A stretch of 64,000 nucleotides of DNA from Siphonodentalium dalli (lineage: Eukaryota; Mollusca; Scaphopoda; Gadilida; Siphonodentaliidae), in NCBI GenBank assembly GCA_032622095.1, contig CP136061.1, forward strand, positions 214,366,373-214,430,372, in the 5' to 3' direction. The position numbers were made by a program, and so were the translations under genes. How positions within the stretch are numbered: position 1 is the first letter of the stretch; each line of letters begins with the position of its first letter. Shown here piece after piece: positions 1 to 10,442 of this stretch. Below the pieces are notes generated by a model, which was not told where the DNA came from, made no database searches, and was given only the letters and a program-made list of their open reading frames with translations.

Positions 1-898
1 ATTTTCATTATAATTTATACCATGTTGTTTGCATCTATTCTGCTGAGAATAAAAGGAGATGCTCTTAATGCTCAGTGTAAAACACTGCAAATATGGAACT
101 TAAAGAGATTTTGTCTATCTTCTACTGGAAACAACTGTTAAATTTATTAAGACTTTATCAAGTCTTTTCACAGTATATAGTCTACATGTTTAATAGTATA
201 GCACTAGTACTCACTAGTATTTCCAGACTTTTTGTGATAAAAATGCGGATAAAAGTGCAGAATTCTAAATTGATGCATTAAGTTGCAGAATTTTAAATTG
301 ATGAATTAAGTGCATGAGCGGCTTTAGAGTTCTTTGAAGTGCGGTCATGCGAAATAACATAAAAGTTTGTCAAATAAGGTACATGATTATAGCGGTATGA
401 AGTGTCTGGAGCACCTTTGATGGATAAAAGCGAATGTATACAGGCCTTAAAATTTTGCAAGAATCAAATTATAGCATTTCTACATCAAATCAGCTGCTTT
501 TTACCAGACTCAAACGAAGAATCATGATTCTGACTCTCATCACACTAAAATCCCTACAAAATAATCTACTGGTGTGCAGATATTTCATTGAGTGTTTAAA
601 ATCATTTTAAAGGGACCCAAGGCACTCATAGTGAGTAAATATGCCAAACATATAACATACAACAGTTCGTAAAAACATCACCACTCAGAAAAACATGAAT
701 TCCTGATTCCTATATTAATTATTGAAAGTTTTCCAATAACGAAATTTCTCCTGTTGGAACCATTGCTATGTAAACAAAACTGTTACAGTGATTTGTCAAC
801 AAACATTGCTACTAGTAATCGCGTAGAAGGTTAAACATATTTTAGTCTATTAAAATATTATTTTCAGAATATTTTTCAATGCTTTGGCCATGCAATGT
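1..898. other. AT-rich DNA, nothing identified
   Basis: No coding region, repeat with a partner in the window, or RNA gene was recognised. The only open frames are short and of AT-rich composition, as expected by chance. Confidence 0.6.
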
Positions 899-1160
899 TT
901 AACCCTTTCATGATGGGAGCTGCGCTGGTACAGCATTAAAGATCATGTACCAGTGAATTCTTGTATATATGCAAGTCTCGCATAGGAAGCCTCATATGTA
1001 TAAGAGAATGCACTGGATTACAAGGTCAAGGTAAATATTGTTAGGCCATGTATTCTCTTATATATGTGAGGCTCCATTTTGGAGACTCGCAAATATAAGA
1101 GAATGCATTGGCGCAGGGTTTTAGCAACATTTCAAGAATCTCCAGTCATGGAAGGGTTAA
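899..1160. mobile_element. piggyBac-type MITE with TTAA target sites
   Basis: A 254-bp element (903-1156) is flanked on both sides by TTAA (899-902 and 1157-1160). Its ends are inverted repeats beginning CCC: CCCTTTCATGATGGGAG on the left and, read inward, CCCTTCCATGACTGGAG on the right, matching at 14 of 17 positions. TTAA duplication and CCC-starting ends are hallmarks of the piggyBac superfamily. The element is too short to code for a transposase, so it is non-autonomous. Inside are further inverted motifs around TATAAGAGAATGCA. A decayed relative lies at 7451-7583. Confidence 0.8.
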
Positions 1161-1629
1161 GTTTTTATTAAACTTTGGCATCTTATTGGACTTATTCAAC
1201 ATTGGATGGTAATGTCACTGTAACAGTGATGTTTATCAGAATTGCTAGCATGCAATGACATTCTTTCATATAAATTAATTAACTCACAGAATATCGAAAG
1301 ACCAGATGTGAGTATAATATAAATTTATCACCCCATTTTATGCAGGGATACAAAAAATAAAGATAACATATGTTATGCTTTAAAGTCAACATGGACAATT
1401 AAAGGTAAACAATCTGAATTGATGGTCTCCATGCCATCAGATTCCAAGAACAACATTTCTTAATCGATTAAATACCAAAACATAATGCTAACTACTGTCA
1501 ACTCTAATGTAACATTTTCCAAAACATGTTATATATCAACATTTTGTTCATCGCAACTTGGTATCAAGATTAGGTCAGTCGACTCAGTCGGCTCGTTGAA
1601 TATTTGCTAGGCCGGGAAATATTCAAGGC

Positions 1630-1745
1630 GGTGAAAAATAACAGATTTCAAACATTTATATTTTGTAACTCAGAACTTTAAAGGGTGTGTTCCTCGACTC
1701 GAATCAATTATTTTTACACCCGAAGCCAAAGAAATAGTAATTGAG
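1630..1745 (+). repeat. dispersed repeat, inverted partner at 12.3 kb
   Basis: About 115 bp, including GTTCCTCGACTC and ACACCCGAAGCCAA, recurs as an imperfect reverse complement at 12297-12445. Both copies carry GGTGAAAAATAA.AGATTTCAAA on one side and AAATAGTAATT on the other. No function is evident. The degree of divergence suggests an old interspersed element. Confidence 0.6.
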
Positions 1746-2273
1746 GAGCGTGAACTCGGATTATCTATCTTTAAATGTGCATGTATGGTACATGTATAAG
1801 CCACTTTAAGCTCCTTGTACAGATTACTTGGTGATACAGCAGGTTGACAAAGATAAAGGAACATTAGAATATTTTGATTCTGTTATGGATTTTAAGGCCT
1901 GTATGTGTACATGAATCTGATTATATTGACATACTGCAATAATATGTCACTTAAAAGTTCATATCCTTCAGATAAGCTCAGAAACAAGGCTTGAGACTGT
2001 TCCATGGGTACTGTTGTGCTTTGTGTGGAGATTTGAAACTGGTACACCTCCAAATTCTGGTCAATGTAGTATGAAATATAAAAAAGTTTATGCATACGCT
2101 GGATGCCATAGTGCACATTTTCTGAGACTCGATGAAGCATACAAGTACATGTCTGTTGTAGAATTGAATTCACTAACTTCACTTGCCAAGATTTTCACCA
2201 CATAAGTCTGATAAAATGTAGAGGTCACTGATCGGTCTCCATCAAAGAAGGAATGCATACATATATGTGTCAT

Positions 2274-2476
2274 TTTTGCCTTTGATGAACACATTGATCG
2301 TCATTTGGTTATAAATTAAAGCCTCCCCTTCGCTGCAGTGTGCACTAGTTATACACTAGTGTGCACTAGTCCGTAGGTATACATATGGTACATGTGTATA
2401 ACTAGTGCACACTGCAGCGAAGGGGAGGCTTTAATTTATAACCAAATGACGATCAATGTGTTCATCAAAGGCAAAA
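2274..2476. repeat. perfect 83-bp inverted repeat with 37-nt loop
   Basis: The left arm is 2274-2356 and the right arm 2394-2476. Base-by-base comparison shows the right arm is the exact reverse complement of the left over all 83 bp. The 37-nt loop (2357-2393) contains CCGTAGGTATACATATGG. A transcript would form a long perfect hairpin. Perfect arms imply recent origin, arm-to-arm gene conversion, or a template-switch or assembly foldback. Confidence 0.9.
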
Positions 2477-2541
2477 CTAGTAAGCATGGTACTGGATTCA
2501 GTGCATACCGTCCGTAGGTATACATATGGTACATGTGTATA
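2369..2541 (+). repeat. 32-bp direct repeat spanning the hairpin
   Basis: The 32 bp at 2369-2400, beginning GTCCGTAGGTATACATATGG, recur identically at 2510-2541. The first copy covers the loop and the start of the right arm of the inverted repeat. The second lies 34 bp past the right arm. A template switch during copying of this locus could have produced both the direct and inverted repeats. Confidence 0.8.
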
Positions 2542-2628
2542 GCCAGGAGACTCAGGACTCACTGTCACACAGCAACAACACACATGTCATCATCATTATC
2601 ATGCATGGACGAATACCGATAACATCTA

Positions 2629-2667
2629 CAGTACATGTATACAGTACATGTATCCAGTACATGTACA
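2629..2667. repeat. short minisatellite of AGTACATGTA
   Basis: Three tandem copies of a 13-bp unit containing AGTACATGTA. The core is palindromic (GTACATGTAC in the last copy), and related ACATGTAC motifs recur through the window. Confidence 0.7.
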
Positions 2668-3489
2668 CCGAATAACATTTGAAATCCTTCCTCATCCAGT
2701 CTTGGACAGAATTAATAATATTGGTATTAAGGGTCACCATGCAGTGTCTGCAAGAAGTACTCTGACAGGAAACATGATTCTATGATTGGTTATCAGATAA
2801 TCATATCAGGCCTTGAATGAAATTTTGATGTCTCAATCCAGTCAAGCAGCTCCTCCTGTCTGAAAAAAAAAAGATTTTAATGCTTGTAATGACATCAGAA
2901 AAGAGGAATGACTGATCATATACATATTATTAAGATACATCATCCAAATTGATCACCCGGGGGCCGAGTTATAACAGTAAATTATATCCATTCAAATGCT
3001 GCATGATGGTCAGAAACAGCTACAAATACATGTACCGGTATCATATACCGGTGTAACAGATATCTCCCCCTGGATATATCCCCCACTCTGGATACCCCCC
3101 CCCCCCCATGAATGACTAAAATAAAACTTCACTCATTTGATATATGTTACTTGAACAAACAAAAATTAAATATAAAAAAACAAACTTAAATCTCATAAAA
3201 CATTTCTTTCTGGCCATTTCAGGTTCAAACGATATTAAATGAGTGAATTTTCTTTTAGTCATACATGGGGGAAAATGCCCAGGGTGTGCGAGTGAGATAT
3301 CTGAGGACATTCGCAAATACACTCCCCCATGGAGGAAGATATCCAGACAGGAGGAGGTGACGTGTTACACCGGTACCTGCACCAAATACTCCCAAAAACA
3401 TTCCAGATACATGTATATAGGTACCGGTATGATATCATATTGGTCTTGTAAATATCATATATTTGTAAATGTTTTAAGGCAATTTAAAC
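2668..3489. other. non-coding, C-run at about 3097
   Basis: No gene or recognisable element. A run of C residues (about 3097-3109) is the only conspicuous feature. The short frame that crosses into the G-runs after 3490 has low-complexity translation and is not considered a gene. Confidence 0.5.
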
Positions 3490-3845
3490 AGCTTGGGGGG
3501 GGGGGGGGCAGAGGCGGACTGGCCGATTGGGAGACCGGGAAATTTCCCGATGGGCCGGAGGCCGGAAAAATTCTGATTCCACGTGATTCTCTATCAAGCG
3601 AGAATCCGAGGGTTTTTTTACGGTTTGGGGGGGGGGGGTATATGTGGTTGGGCCGCCCAACCACAACTTGGGCCGCAAATGAAACCGACGTGGGCCGCCA
3701 CATGTGTTGTTTAACCAGCCGTGTATCCAATAAGATGGTACTCTTCTCACATAAATTCATGAGGGCAGAGGCGGACTGCATGGCCGATCGGGAGACCGGG
3801 AAAATTGCGGACGTGGGCCGCCACATGTGTTGTTTAACCAGCCGA
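3490..3845. repeat. poly-G and hAT-end-like repeat cluster
   Basis: Two copies of CAGAGGCGGACTG (near 3510 and 3765), each followed by a GGCCGAT.GGGAGACCGGGAAA motif, and two copies of a 35-bp block containing GACGTGGGCCGCCACATG (about 3688 and 3809). G-runs sit at about 3495 and 3626. CAGNGGCGGACTG-type ends are common in hAT transposons, so these may be terminal fragments. I could not pair them into a complete element or find target duplications. Confidence 0.5.
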
Positions 3846-4490
3846 ATTGGCTAATCGTATTTTTGACATTTAAATGAACTTGTCGGCATCATATAACACC
3901 ACGTAAAGACCCCATTAATCTCGAGATTTTAACGGTAACTCCCAAAAAAATTCTTACGCACCCCTCCCCCAATTGAAATTTACAAGAAAATAGGAACGCT
4001 TCAGTTGATGCCAGTCTAGTTTATCGGATTCGAGATTTTCTTGTATAGTTTTCAAAATGTTCTCACCCGGGCCGAACAATCATGAACAGCCCGGTGTGTC
4101 CTGGTCTCGTGTCCGTAGCCGTGTGCATTTGTCTGGAGTTAGACCGCTAGATGTTAGATTTTATGCAATTTTTGTTTCCGGGGGCAATGTGGCACCCCAA
4201 ATGTCAATACAACATTTGATTTTATCATCTTTACTTGAATAGGTGAGTTCACAAATACTCTATTTCCATGCATATACTAGTAAACACAATTATACATAAT
4301 CATTGGGGAATTGAACAAATTATACTGTATAATATACAAGCATAATTATGTATACTAGAAGATAGCAGCACAAACTAGTACTTCTGCATGTCAAATATCA
4401 CACATACCAGTATATACCACTTATACTGCGGATTGACTTCTTTAAAAATATTGGCCATCATATCAGGGGGGATTTCCGGGCACGTATGCC

Positions 4491-4542
4491 GGGGTGGATG
4501 GGTGGTTGAACTTGATGGGGTGGATGGGTGGTTGAACTTGAT
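4491..4542. repeat. 26-bp perfect tandem duplication
   Basis: The unit starting GGGGTGGATGGGTGG is present twice with no mismatch (4491-4516 and 4517-4542). It is a simple local slippage duplication with no coding sense. Confidence 0.85.
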
Positions 4543-4669
4543 GGGACCAACAAACATTTTTTTCCGCAACTAAAATGTTTTTTTCCTGCAAGTCGTTTGA
4601 CTGTTTTTGCAATGAGTTTGGCTTAAAACTCATTACAATAAGAGAAATACCGGTATTTATAAAACAGAA

Positions 4670-4850
4670 ATGACAAATTTCATGATGATCAGACAAACAG
4701 TATAGCTTGTAGCTCATGCTAATGGATTGAATTTTGAATTCCAAGATGGCCACCGGCTGGTGACCGGCAGCCATGTTTTTTTGCTGAATGACCCCAAAAT
4801 GAGTCGTTCCTATTTACATGTCAATGTTAACATCCATGACAAATAGTATT
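4670..4850 (-). repeat. reverse fragment of the 45-kb repeat family
   Basis: Read on the minus strand, this segment matches the 45.4-45.8 kb block. It includes TTGTCATGGATGTTAACATT, CATTTTGGGGTCATTC, an AGCCATCTTGGAATT-type motif and GTTTGTCTGATCATCA. It is therefore a detached inverted piece of the repeat block that precedes the Helentron gene. Confidence 0.65.
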
Positions 4851-5709
4851 CACAGAAATTCATATACAGCTGTTTACAGTGAATCTCCCACCCCCCCCCC
4901 CCCGCAAATCTGTTTTATTGTTAAAATGGTGGGGGTGGATGTTTGGACGCAGGGGTGGGTGGGTCCCAACAAGGGTCGAACGAAAAAAATCAGCATACAT
5001 GCCTGAACATATTTTCCGACCCCCTGATCATATGGCCATTTTCGTCTATTTTTCCAACTATACTTTCTATAAGCAATGGGAATGCTTGATAGAAAATTTG
5101 TAAATAGTATATACAAGTAGGGGGTTAAATGTAGCACACCATGAACTTTGAAGTTGCCGACATTGTTTCTGGTGTCAATTTTTAAACTCCACCCATCGCC
5201 TGTTGTCAGGCCGCATTGATTGGCATTACACAAACAGCCATGGAAATACAAGATAGTGATTCGTCTTATACATGCATATATAAGTTAATTTAACGATATC
5301 CGTGTGGTTGTATTAATTTTCAAATTTTGGTGTGATATCTTTTGGTGTATCATAACTACACGGTACTGTAGTTCCATAACAATGACCGTGGCTAATGAAT
5401 CTGGCATTTCTGTAATAAGAAGAAAAATATGCTGCATATACATGTATGTGATATGGATACATGTATTTTTATAATTTGCAAACATATTTATAAACAAAGT
5501 GTAAAGTTCATTCAACCAACAATGTGAGCGTCCTCGGCAATTCAGATGACCATGGCCTGACAAAATCATGGATAGTTTGTTGACACGATTACGATGTCAT
5601 CACATATGAGTATATTGTCGGCGGTTAACCATGTGATTAACTACTAGTACCCTATGTTTTTTTATTTACTTTGTACAATTTTTAAATACACACACAGTTC
5701 TGATGCAGT
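4851..5709. other. non-coding, C-run at about 4890
   Basis: Contains a poly-C tract (4888-4904) and AT-rich DNA. Overlapping short open frames on both strands around the tract are low-complexity proline/glycine translations and are not credible genes. No repeat partner was recognised here. Confidence 0.5.
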
Positions 5710-6077
5710 CACAAGTGGAGGTAACCAAGGATACGCCACAATTTCGCATCTAAAATGCTTGATACTACATTTTATCACTCGCGACAATGCGCAACCATGC
5801 GCAGTACAACTATCACTGTATCGGTTACTACCCACAACAAAATCTGTCCACTTACGATTGAATCGTGATCATCAGAACATTCACTTAGTGAACGTTCAGA
5901 TGACCACGATTCAATCGTAAACTTGTGGAAACTTTTCCGTCGTAGGAAATAACTGATAATTGGACTGCCCATGCTCACATCGAAATCGTAGGTCAAAAAT
6001 AATATCAAGCACTGTTTGATTTTACTATTTTTAGATGCCAAATTGAGGCGTATCCTTGGTTTATACCTCCACGTGTG
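5710..6077. mobile_element. imperfect foldback element with central palindrome
   Basis: The outer arms pair 5710-5755 (CACAAGTGGAGG, then AACCAAGGATACGCC) with the reverse complement of 6030-6077. The centre (about 5850-5924) is a tight palindrome built on TTACGATTGAATCGTG and its complement CACGATTCAATCGTAA. A related half-site occurs at about 6250 (TTAATCGTGGTCGTCTGAAC). Length, lack of coding capacity and near-complete inverted symmetry suggest a foldback/MITE-like insertion. No target duplication was identified. Confidence 0.6.
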
Positions 6078-7232
6078 ACGAAAGATTCGCAGTGGTGTGT
6101 GCATAAAAATTGTAGCTGAAAATGCCCGGTGTAGTCAATCACATGCTTCAGGATGTTCAACCTACGGTATAATCATGTACGATGCCGCATCGCAATTGTG
6201 TGAACAAACTATCCACGATCTTGTCGGGCCTGATTCCTACACTTACAAATTAATCGTGGTCGTCTGAACGTACACTTACATGTAGTGTTGAATTGGCCAC
6301 ACAATAACTAGAATGAATGGGCATTTTATTTTTAATATTATCAGGTTCACATTTGTTCAAAATTATTCTATGAAGAAGTACCTTTATATACAATTTCCTT
6401 TTAAGTTATATTTTCAATAATTGTAACCTTTCTGTTTTCCAACTATTGTCATATTAATCTCGACCGATAATACAGAGCAATTATGCATAGCTTTATGCCA
6501 GAATTTGATTTTTGCAGAGTAAAATTTGCCACTCACGCCGGTTACGGAAAACTTTACTTTTATTTATCGTAGAAATTAAGCACAAAATATGATTTAATAA
6601 AAACCGATTTTGCAAAGTTTCCCAGTTTTGCGAATATTGTGGATGGGTACATTTATATACGAATGATCAATGCCATATAATCATAGTCCATCAGATGTTA
6701 CTATTTTAACATGAGAAATCATAACAAATACAAGCAGATTGAGCGTATTCTAAAATCTCATACATTTTTCACCGACAGTAAAATTCACCATCATTTCATT
6801 TGTAAAATATGAATAAATCACGCACGTGTAATCGTAGTTCAATTAAGTATATCACTCGTAACAACATTTTCGTAAAGATAAAACACTTTACAACAGTTTA
6901 CTTACCTGAAAAATCAGATCAAATGGAGTTCATCTGTTCATTTCCGATCTCGAAAAATGTGTTTTGTCAAAATGGCTGACGAGCAGAAAAGGCGTGACCG
7001 AATGGCGGACACAATAAAAGTTGTAGTCCGAGTCCGAGTTCAGTAAAAGGTGTAGTTGTGATTTTCAATTTCATCCATCCCAGAAATCTTGTATATTTTA
7101 TAAAAGAGACATGTTCTGCACACAGATCTATACAATTTGCATGTTCATAAAAGGTATCTAGGGATTACTCAGATGGTGGGCCTATATAGACTTGAGTGAT
7201 GTGTTTTGGCCTGTGTCATTTAAAATTAATTC
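6078..7232. other. AT-rich DNA, nothing identified
   Basis: No coding region or recognised repeat on either strand. The stretch ends at a 16-G run (7233-7248). Confidence 0.5.
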
Positions 7233-7248
7233 GGGGGGGGGGGGGGGG
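7233..7248 (+). repeat. poly-G tract (16 G)
   Basis: Uninterrupted G16, one of several long G/C homopolymers in the window. It can in principle form a G-quadruplex. Confidence 0.9.
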
Positions 7249-7265
7249 TCAATGCATATTATTTT

Positions 7266-7411
7266 TCATTTGCGCTTAAGCGCAAATGATTTTCGCTTAG
7301 GCATAAACATTTGCGCTTAAGCCCAAATGATAGAGGTTATTTGAGCGCAATATGTGTGCTTAAGCGCAAATATGTGTGCTTAAGCGCAAATATTTTCGCT
7401 CAAGCGTAAAT
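7266..7411. repeat. cluster of GCGCTTAAGCGC palindromes
   Basis: The first copy is a perfect 24-bp palindrome (7266-7289) centred on GCGCTTAAGCGC. Degenerate copies follow at about 7309, 7359, 7378 and 7394, giving five sites in 146 bp at irregular spacing. The arrangement resembles clustered binding sites or a palindromic minisatellite. No gene is nearby to suggest a target. Confidence 0.75.
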
Positions 7412-7450
7412 AAATAATAAATGTGAAAAGGGCCTCCCCCATATATATAT

Positions 7451-7583
7451 GACCATGGCGGGAATTGCGCTGGTGCAGCATTAAAGTCTTAACAGACCAT
7501 ATGCTAGAGCATTCTCTTATATATGTGAGTCATCCATATGAAGCCTCGTATCATATATAAAAGAATGCACTGGCTTACAAGGC
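7451..7583 (+). mobile_element. decayed relative of the 0.9-kb piggyBac MITE
   Basis: Shares GCGCTGGT.CAGCATTAAAG and the TCTCTTATATATGTGAG / AAGAATGCACTGG motifs with the element at 903-1156. The CCC ends and the TTAA duplications are gone, so it is a truncated, older copy. Confidence 0.6.
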
Positions 7584-7608
7584 TTGCCAATGAACTGAAC
7601 AATTATCA

Positions 7609-9522
7609 GGTTATTGCATGAATTTTTATTACACAGCAAGGCAGGTTACATCATTTTATAGATATTCTAGAATTTCTAGTTTGTGAAAACTATACTTAAA
7701 GCCATATTTTATGCACCCTGTCTAACCAACTGAACTATGAACTATAGACATGCTATTATTTTTATTATCAGAGACATGCCTTCTGCAAAGATATAGCCTT
7801 ATACATTATAAACATGCAAATAGTTGCTTCATTTGGGCTAACTTCCATCATTTAGTGAGTCAAACGTGAGGAAATTCTCTTAGTTTGAAAGTTGTAGCAT
7901 GCCTGGCCCTGTGAGTTGATGTCACAAACATCAAATATTAGTACTTCTTATCAGATGGACATCTCTACCAATAAATTAAACATTTCTCATAGTCATTGCA
8001 TGCATTATAATATACAGGACAAGGTAGAAAACATCATTTGATGGATATTTTACTTAAAATAGTCTGTGGAAACAACCTAAAAGCCATATTGTATGCATCC
8101 ATGTGTAGCCAAAATAAATTAAACTATGGATATTTTATTGTTTATTTCACCAGAGACATATATTCTGTTGAGATATTGCCTTATATATGTTATAAACATG
8201 CAAATAGTGGCTTCATTTGGGCTTGATTCCATAATTTAGAGAGTCAAACCTGAAGAGATTCCCTTATTTCAAATTTGTAAGATGCCAAGGCAACTGAAAT
8301 GGTGTATCAAACCTCAAATGGCAGTATTTCTTATCAGATGGACATGTCTACCAATAAATTAAACATTTCTCATGGTCATTGCATGCATTTTAATATACAG
8401 GACAAGGTAGAAACATCATTTGATGGAAATATTACTTAAAATAGTCTGTCAAATCTACATAAAAGCCATATTGTATGCATCCCTGTATAGCCAAATGAAA
8501 TTAAACTATGGATATTTTATTGTTTATTTCATTAGAGACATGCATTCTGTTGAGATATAGCCTTATATATGTTATAAACATGCAAATAGTGGCTTTATTT
8601 GGGCTTGCTTCCATAATTTAGAGAGTCAAACCTGAAGAGATTCCCTTATTTCAAATTTACAAGATGCCAAGCCAGCTGAAATGGTGTATCAAACCTCAAA
8701 TGACAGTATTTCTTATCAGATGGACATCTCTACCAATAAATGAAACATTTCTCATGGTCACTGCATGCATTATAATATATAGACCAAGGTAGAAAACATC
8801 AGTTGATGGATATTTTACTTAAAATAGTCTGTGGAAACTACATAAAAGCAATATTGTATGCATCCCTCTACAGCCAAATGAAATTAAACTATGGGTATTT
8901 TATTGTGTATTTTATCAGAGACGTATATTCTGTTGAGATATAGCCTTATACATGTGATTAACATGCAAATTGTGGCTTCATTTGGGCTTTCTTCCATTAT
9001 TTAGAGAGTCAAATCTGAAGAAATTCCCTTAGTTTTATATTTATGATCCCATAATCCCATGAAATGGTATTTTAAACCTCAAATGTCAGTATTTCTTATC
9101 AGATGGTCATATCAACTAATGAATTAAACATTTCCCATGGTCATTACATGCATTTTAATATACAAGGCTATGTAGAAAACATCATTTGATGGATATTTTA
9201 CTTAAAATAGTCTGTGGAAACTACATAAAAGCAATATTGTATGCATCCCTCTATAGCCAAATGCAATTGAACTATGGATATTTTATTGTGCATTTTATCA
9301 GAGACATTATTCTGTTGAGATATATAGCCTTATACATGTTATTAACATGCACATAGTGGCTTCATTTGGGCTTTCTTCCATAATTTAGAGAGTCAAAGCT
9401 GAATAAATTCCCTTAGGTTTCAAATTTAAAAGATGCCAAGCCAGCTGAAATGGTGTATCAAACCTAAAATGTCAGTATTTCTTATCAGATGGACATCTCT
9501 ACCAATAAATTAAGCATTTCTC
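7609..9522 (+). repeat. tandem satellite, about 383-bp unit, five copies
   Basis: The landmark GTCATTGCATGCATT and flanking sequence recur at 7992, 8375, 8757 and 9140, giving spacings of 383, 382 and 383 bp. A diverged first copy starts near 7609 and the array stops near 9522. Units include CATCATTTGATGGATATTTT, TTAAACTATGGATATTTTATTG and TTATCAGATGGACAT. Small indels and scattered substitutions mean copies are clearly diverged, so the array is not recent. The open frame at 8038-8226 is a chance frame within one unit. Confidence 0.85.
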
Positions 9523-9535
9523 ATGACCATTCACT

Positions 9536-10160
9536 CTAAATAATGGGGATGCAATATTGCTCCTCGGAGGGGCAATATTTGCATCTCTTGATGTGCACTA
9601 TTTCACCTACTATCCAAAAGGCTAACTTGCTTCTCCATTGGGGTGATAGGAGCCGAGGAACAATTTGTCCCTCATGTGACCCAAGTTCATCCCCGTCGAA
9701 GCACAATTTGTCACTCAGTGGGAGATATACGTAATCACTCAGGAGGGGCAAAGACGACCCCCCATGGAGAGGTTATAATCTACCCCTTTTGGGGAGATGG
9801 TGAAATAGTGTCCCTCCGGGAGGTAGTTTAGGCACCCCCCGAAGGAGGGTTCATATTTTACCTCCCGGAGAGGCAACCTTGCAGTTTTTGGAGAGCCACT
9901 CCGGGATGCACTTTAGCCAACCCCCCCCCCCAAGGAGAGTTCATATTTTACCTCCCAGGAGAGGCACCCTTGCAGTTTTTGGAGAGCCACTCTGACACTC
10001 TTGGTGTGCAAATTTACGCACCCAGAGAGTCTGAGTAGCATCAGTTGAGCATTAGGATGTTCCCTCCCCGGGGAGGCAACCTATCACTCAAGAGAGGTAA
10101 CATGAACAATCTCGGGTGATGGTACTCTGACACTCTTGGTGCACAAAGTACCCCACAAGA
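9536..10160. repeat. GC-rich imperfect repeats with CTCC/GGAG palindromes
   Basis: Repeated CTCCCGGAGAGG-like motifs give many local palindromes, the clearest being the perfect 14-mer CCTCCCCGGGGAGG at 10063-10076. A 90-bp direct repeat starts at TCATATTTTACCTCCC (9851 and 9941) and carries GCAGTTTTTGGAGAGCCACT. A C-run lies at about 9921. Overlapping short frames on both strands come from the repeats and are not genes. Confidence 0.65.
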
Positions 10161-10442
10161 GTGACAAAGCACAAAGATGTTACCTCCATGGAGAAGAAAG
10201 GATGGTTGAGCCCATTCTAAGCCAAAAAGAACCTTTAAATTGATTTGCACATGTGGATCAAATAACAATGGAGAAAACAATTTAATTATTTATTTAAAAA
10301 ATTCAAAAATAATAAAAACATAGTTCAGAGCATTTATGGTTTCAGCTTGATTTAATTACAACACCATGTTTCTTACCATGAATAATAAGAGAAATGAAGG
10401 TCTTTAATGTTCTCAGAAATGTTCACTAGATTTTGCAATAAA

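Noticed and set aside
3243-3854. 203-codon frame across the poly-G cluster
   Set aside because: Crosses two homopolymer G-runs and repeated blocks, starts at a non-ATG codon, and is mirrored by minus-strand frames; composition reflects repeats.
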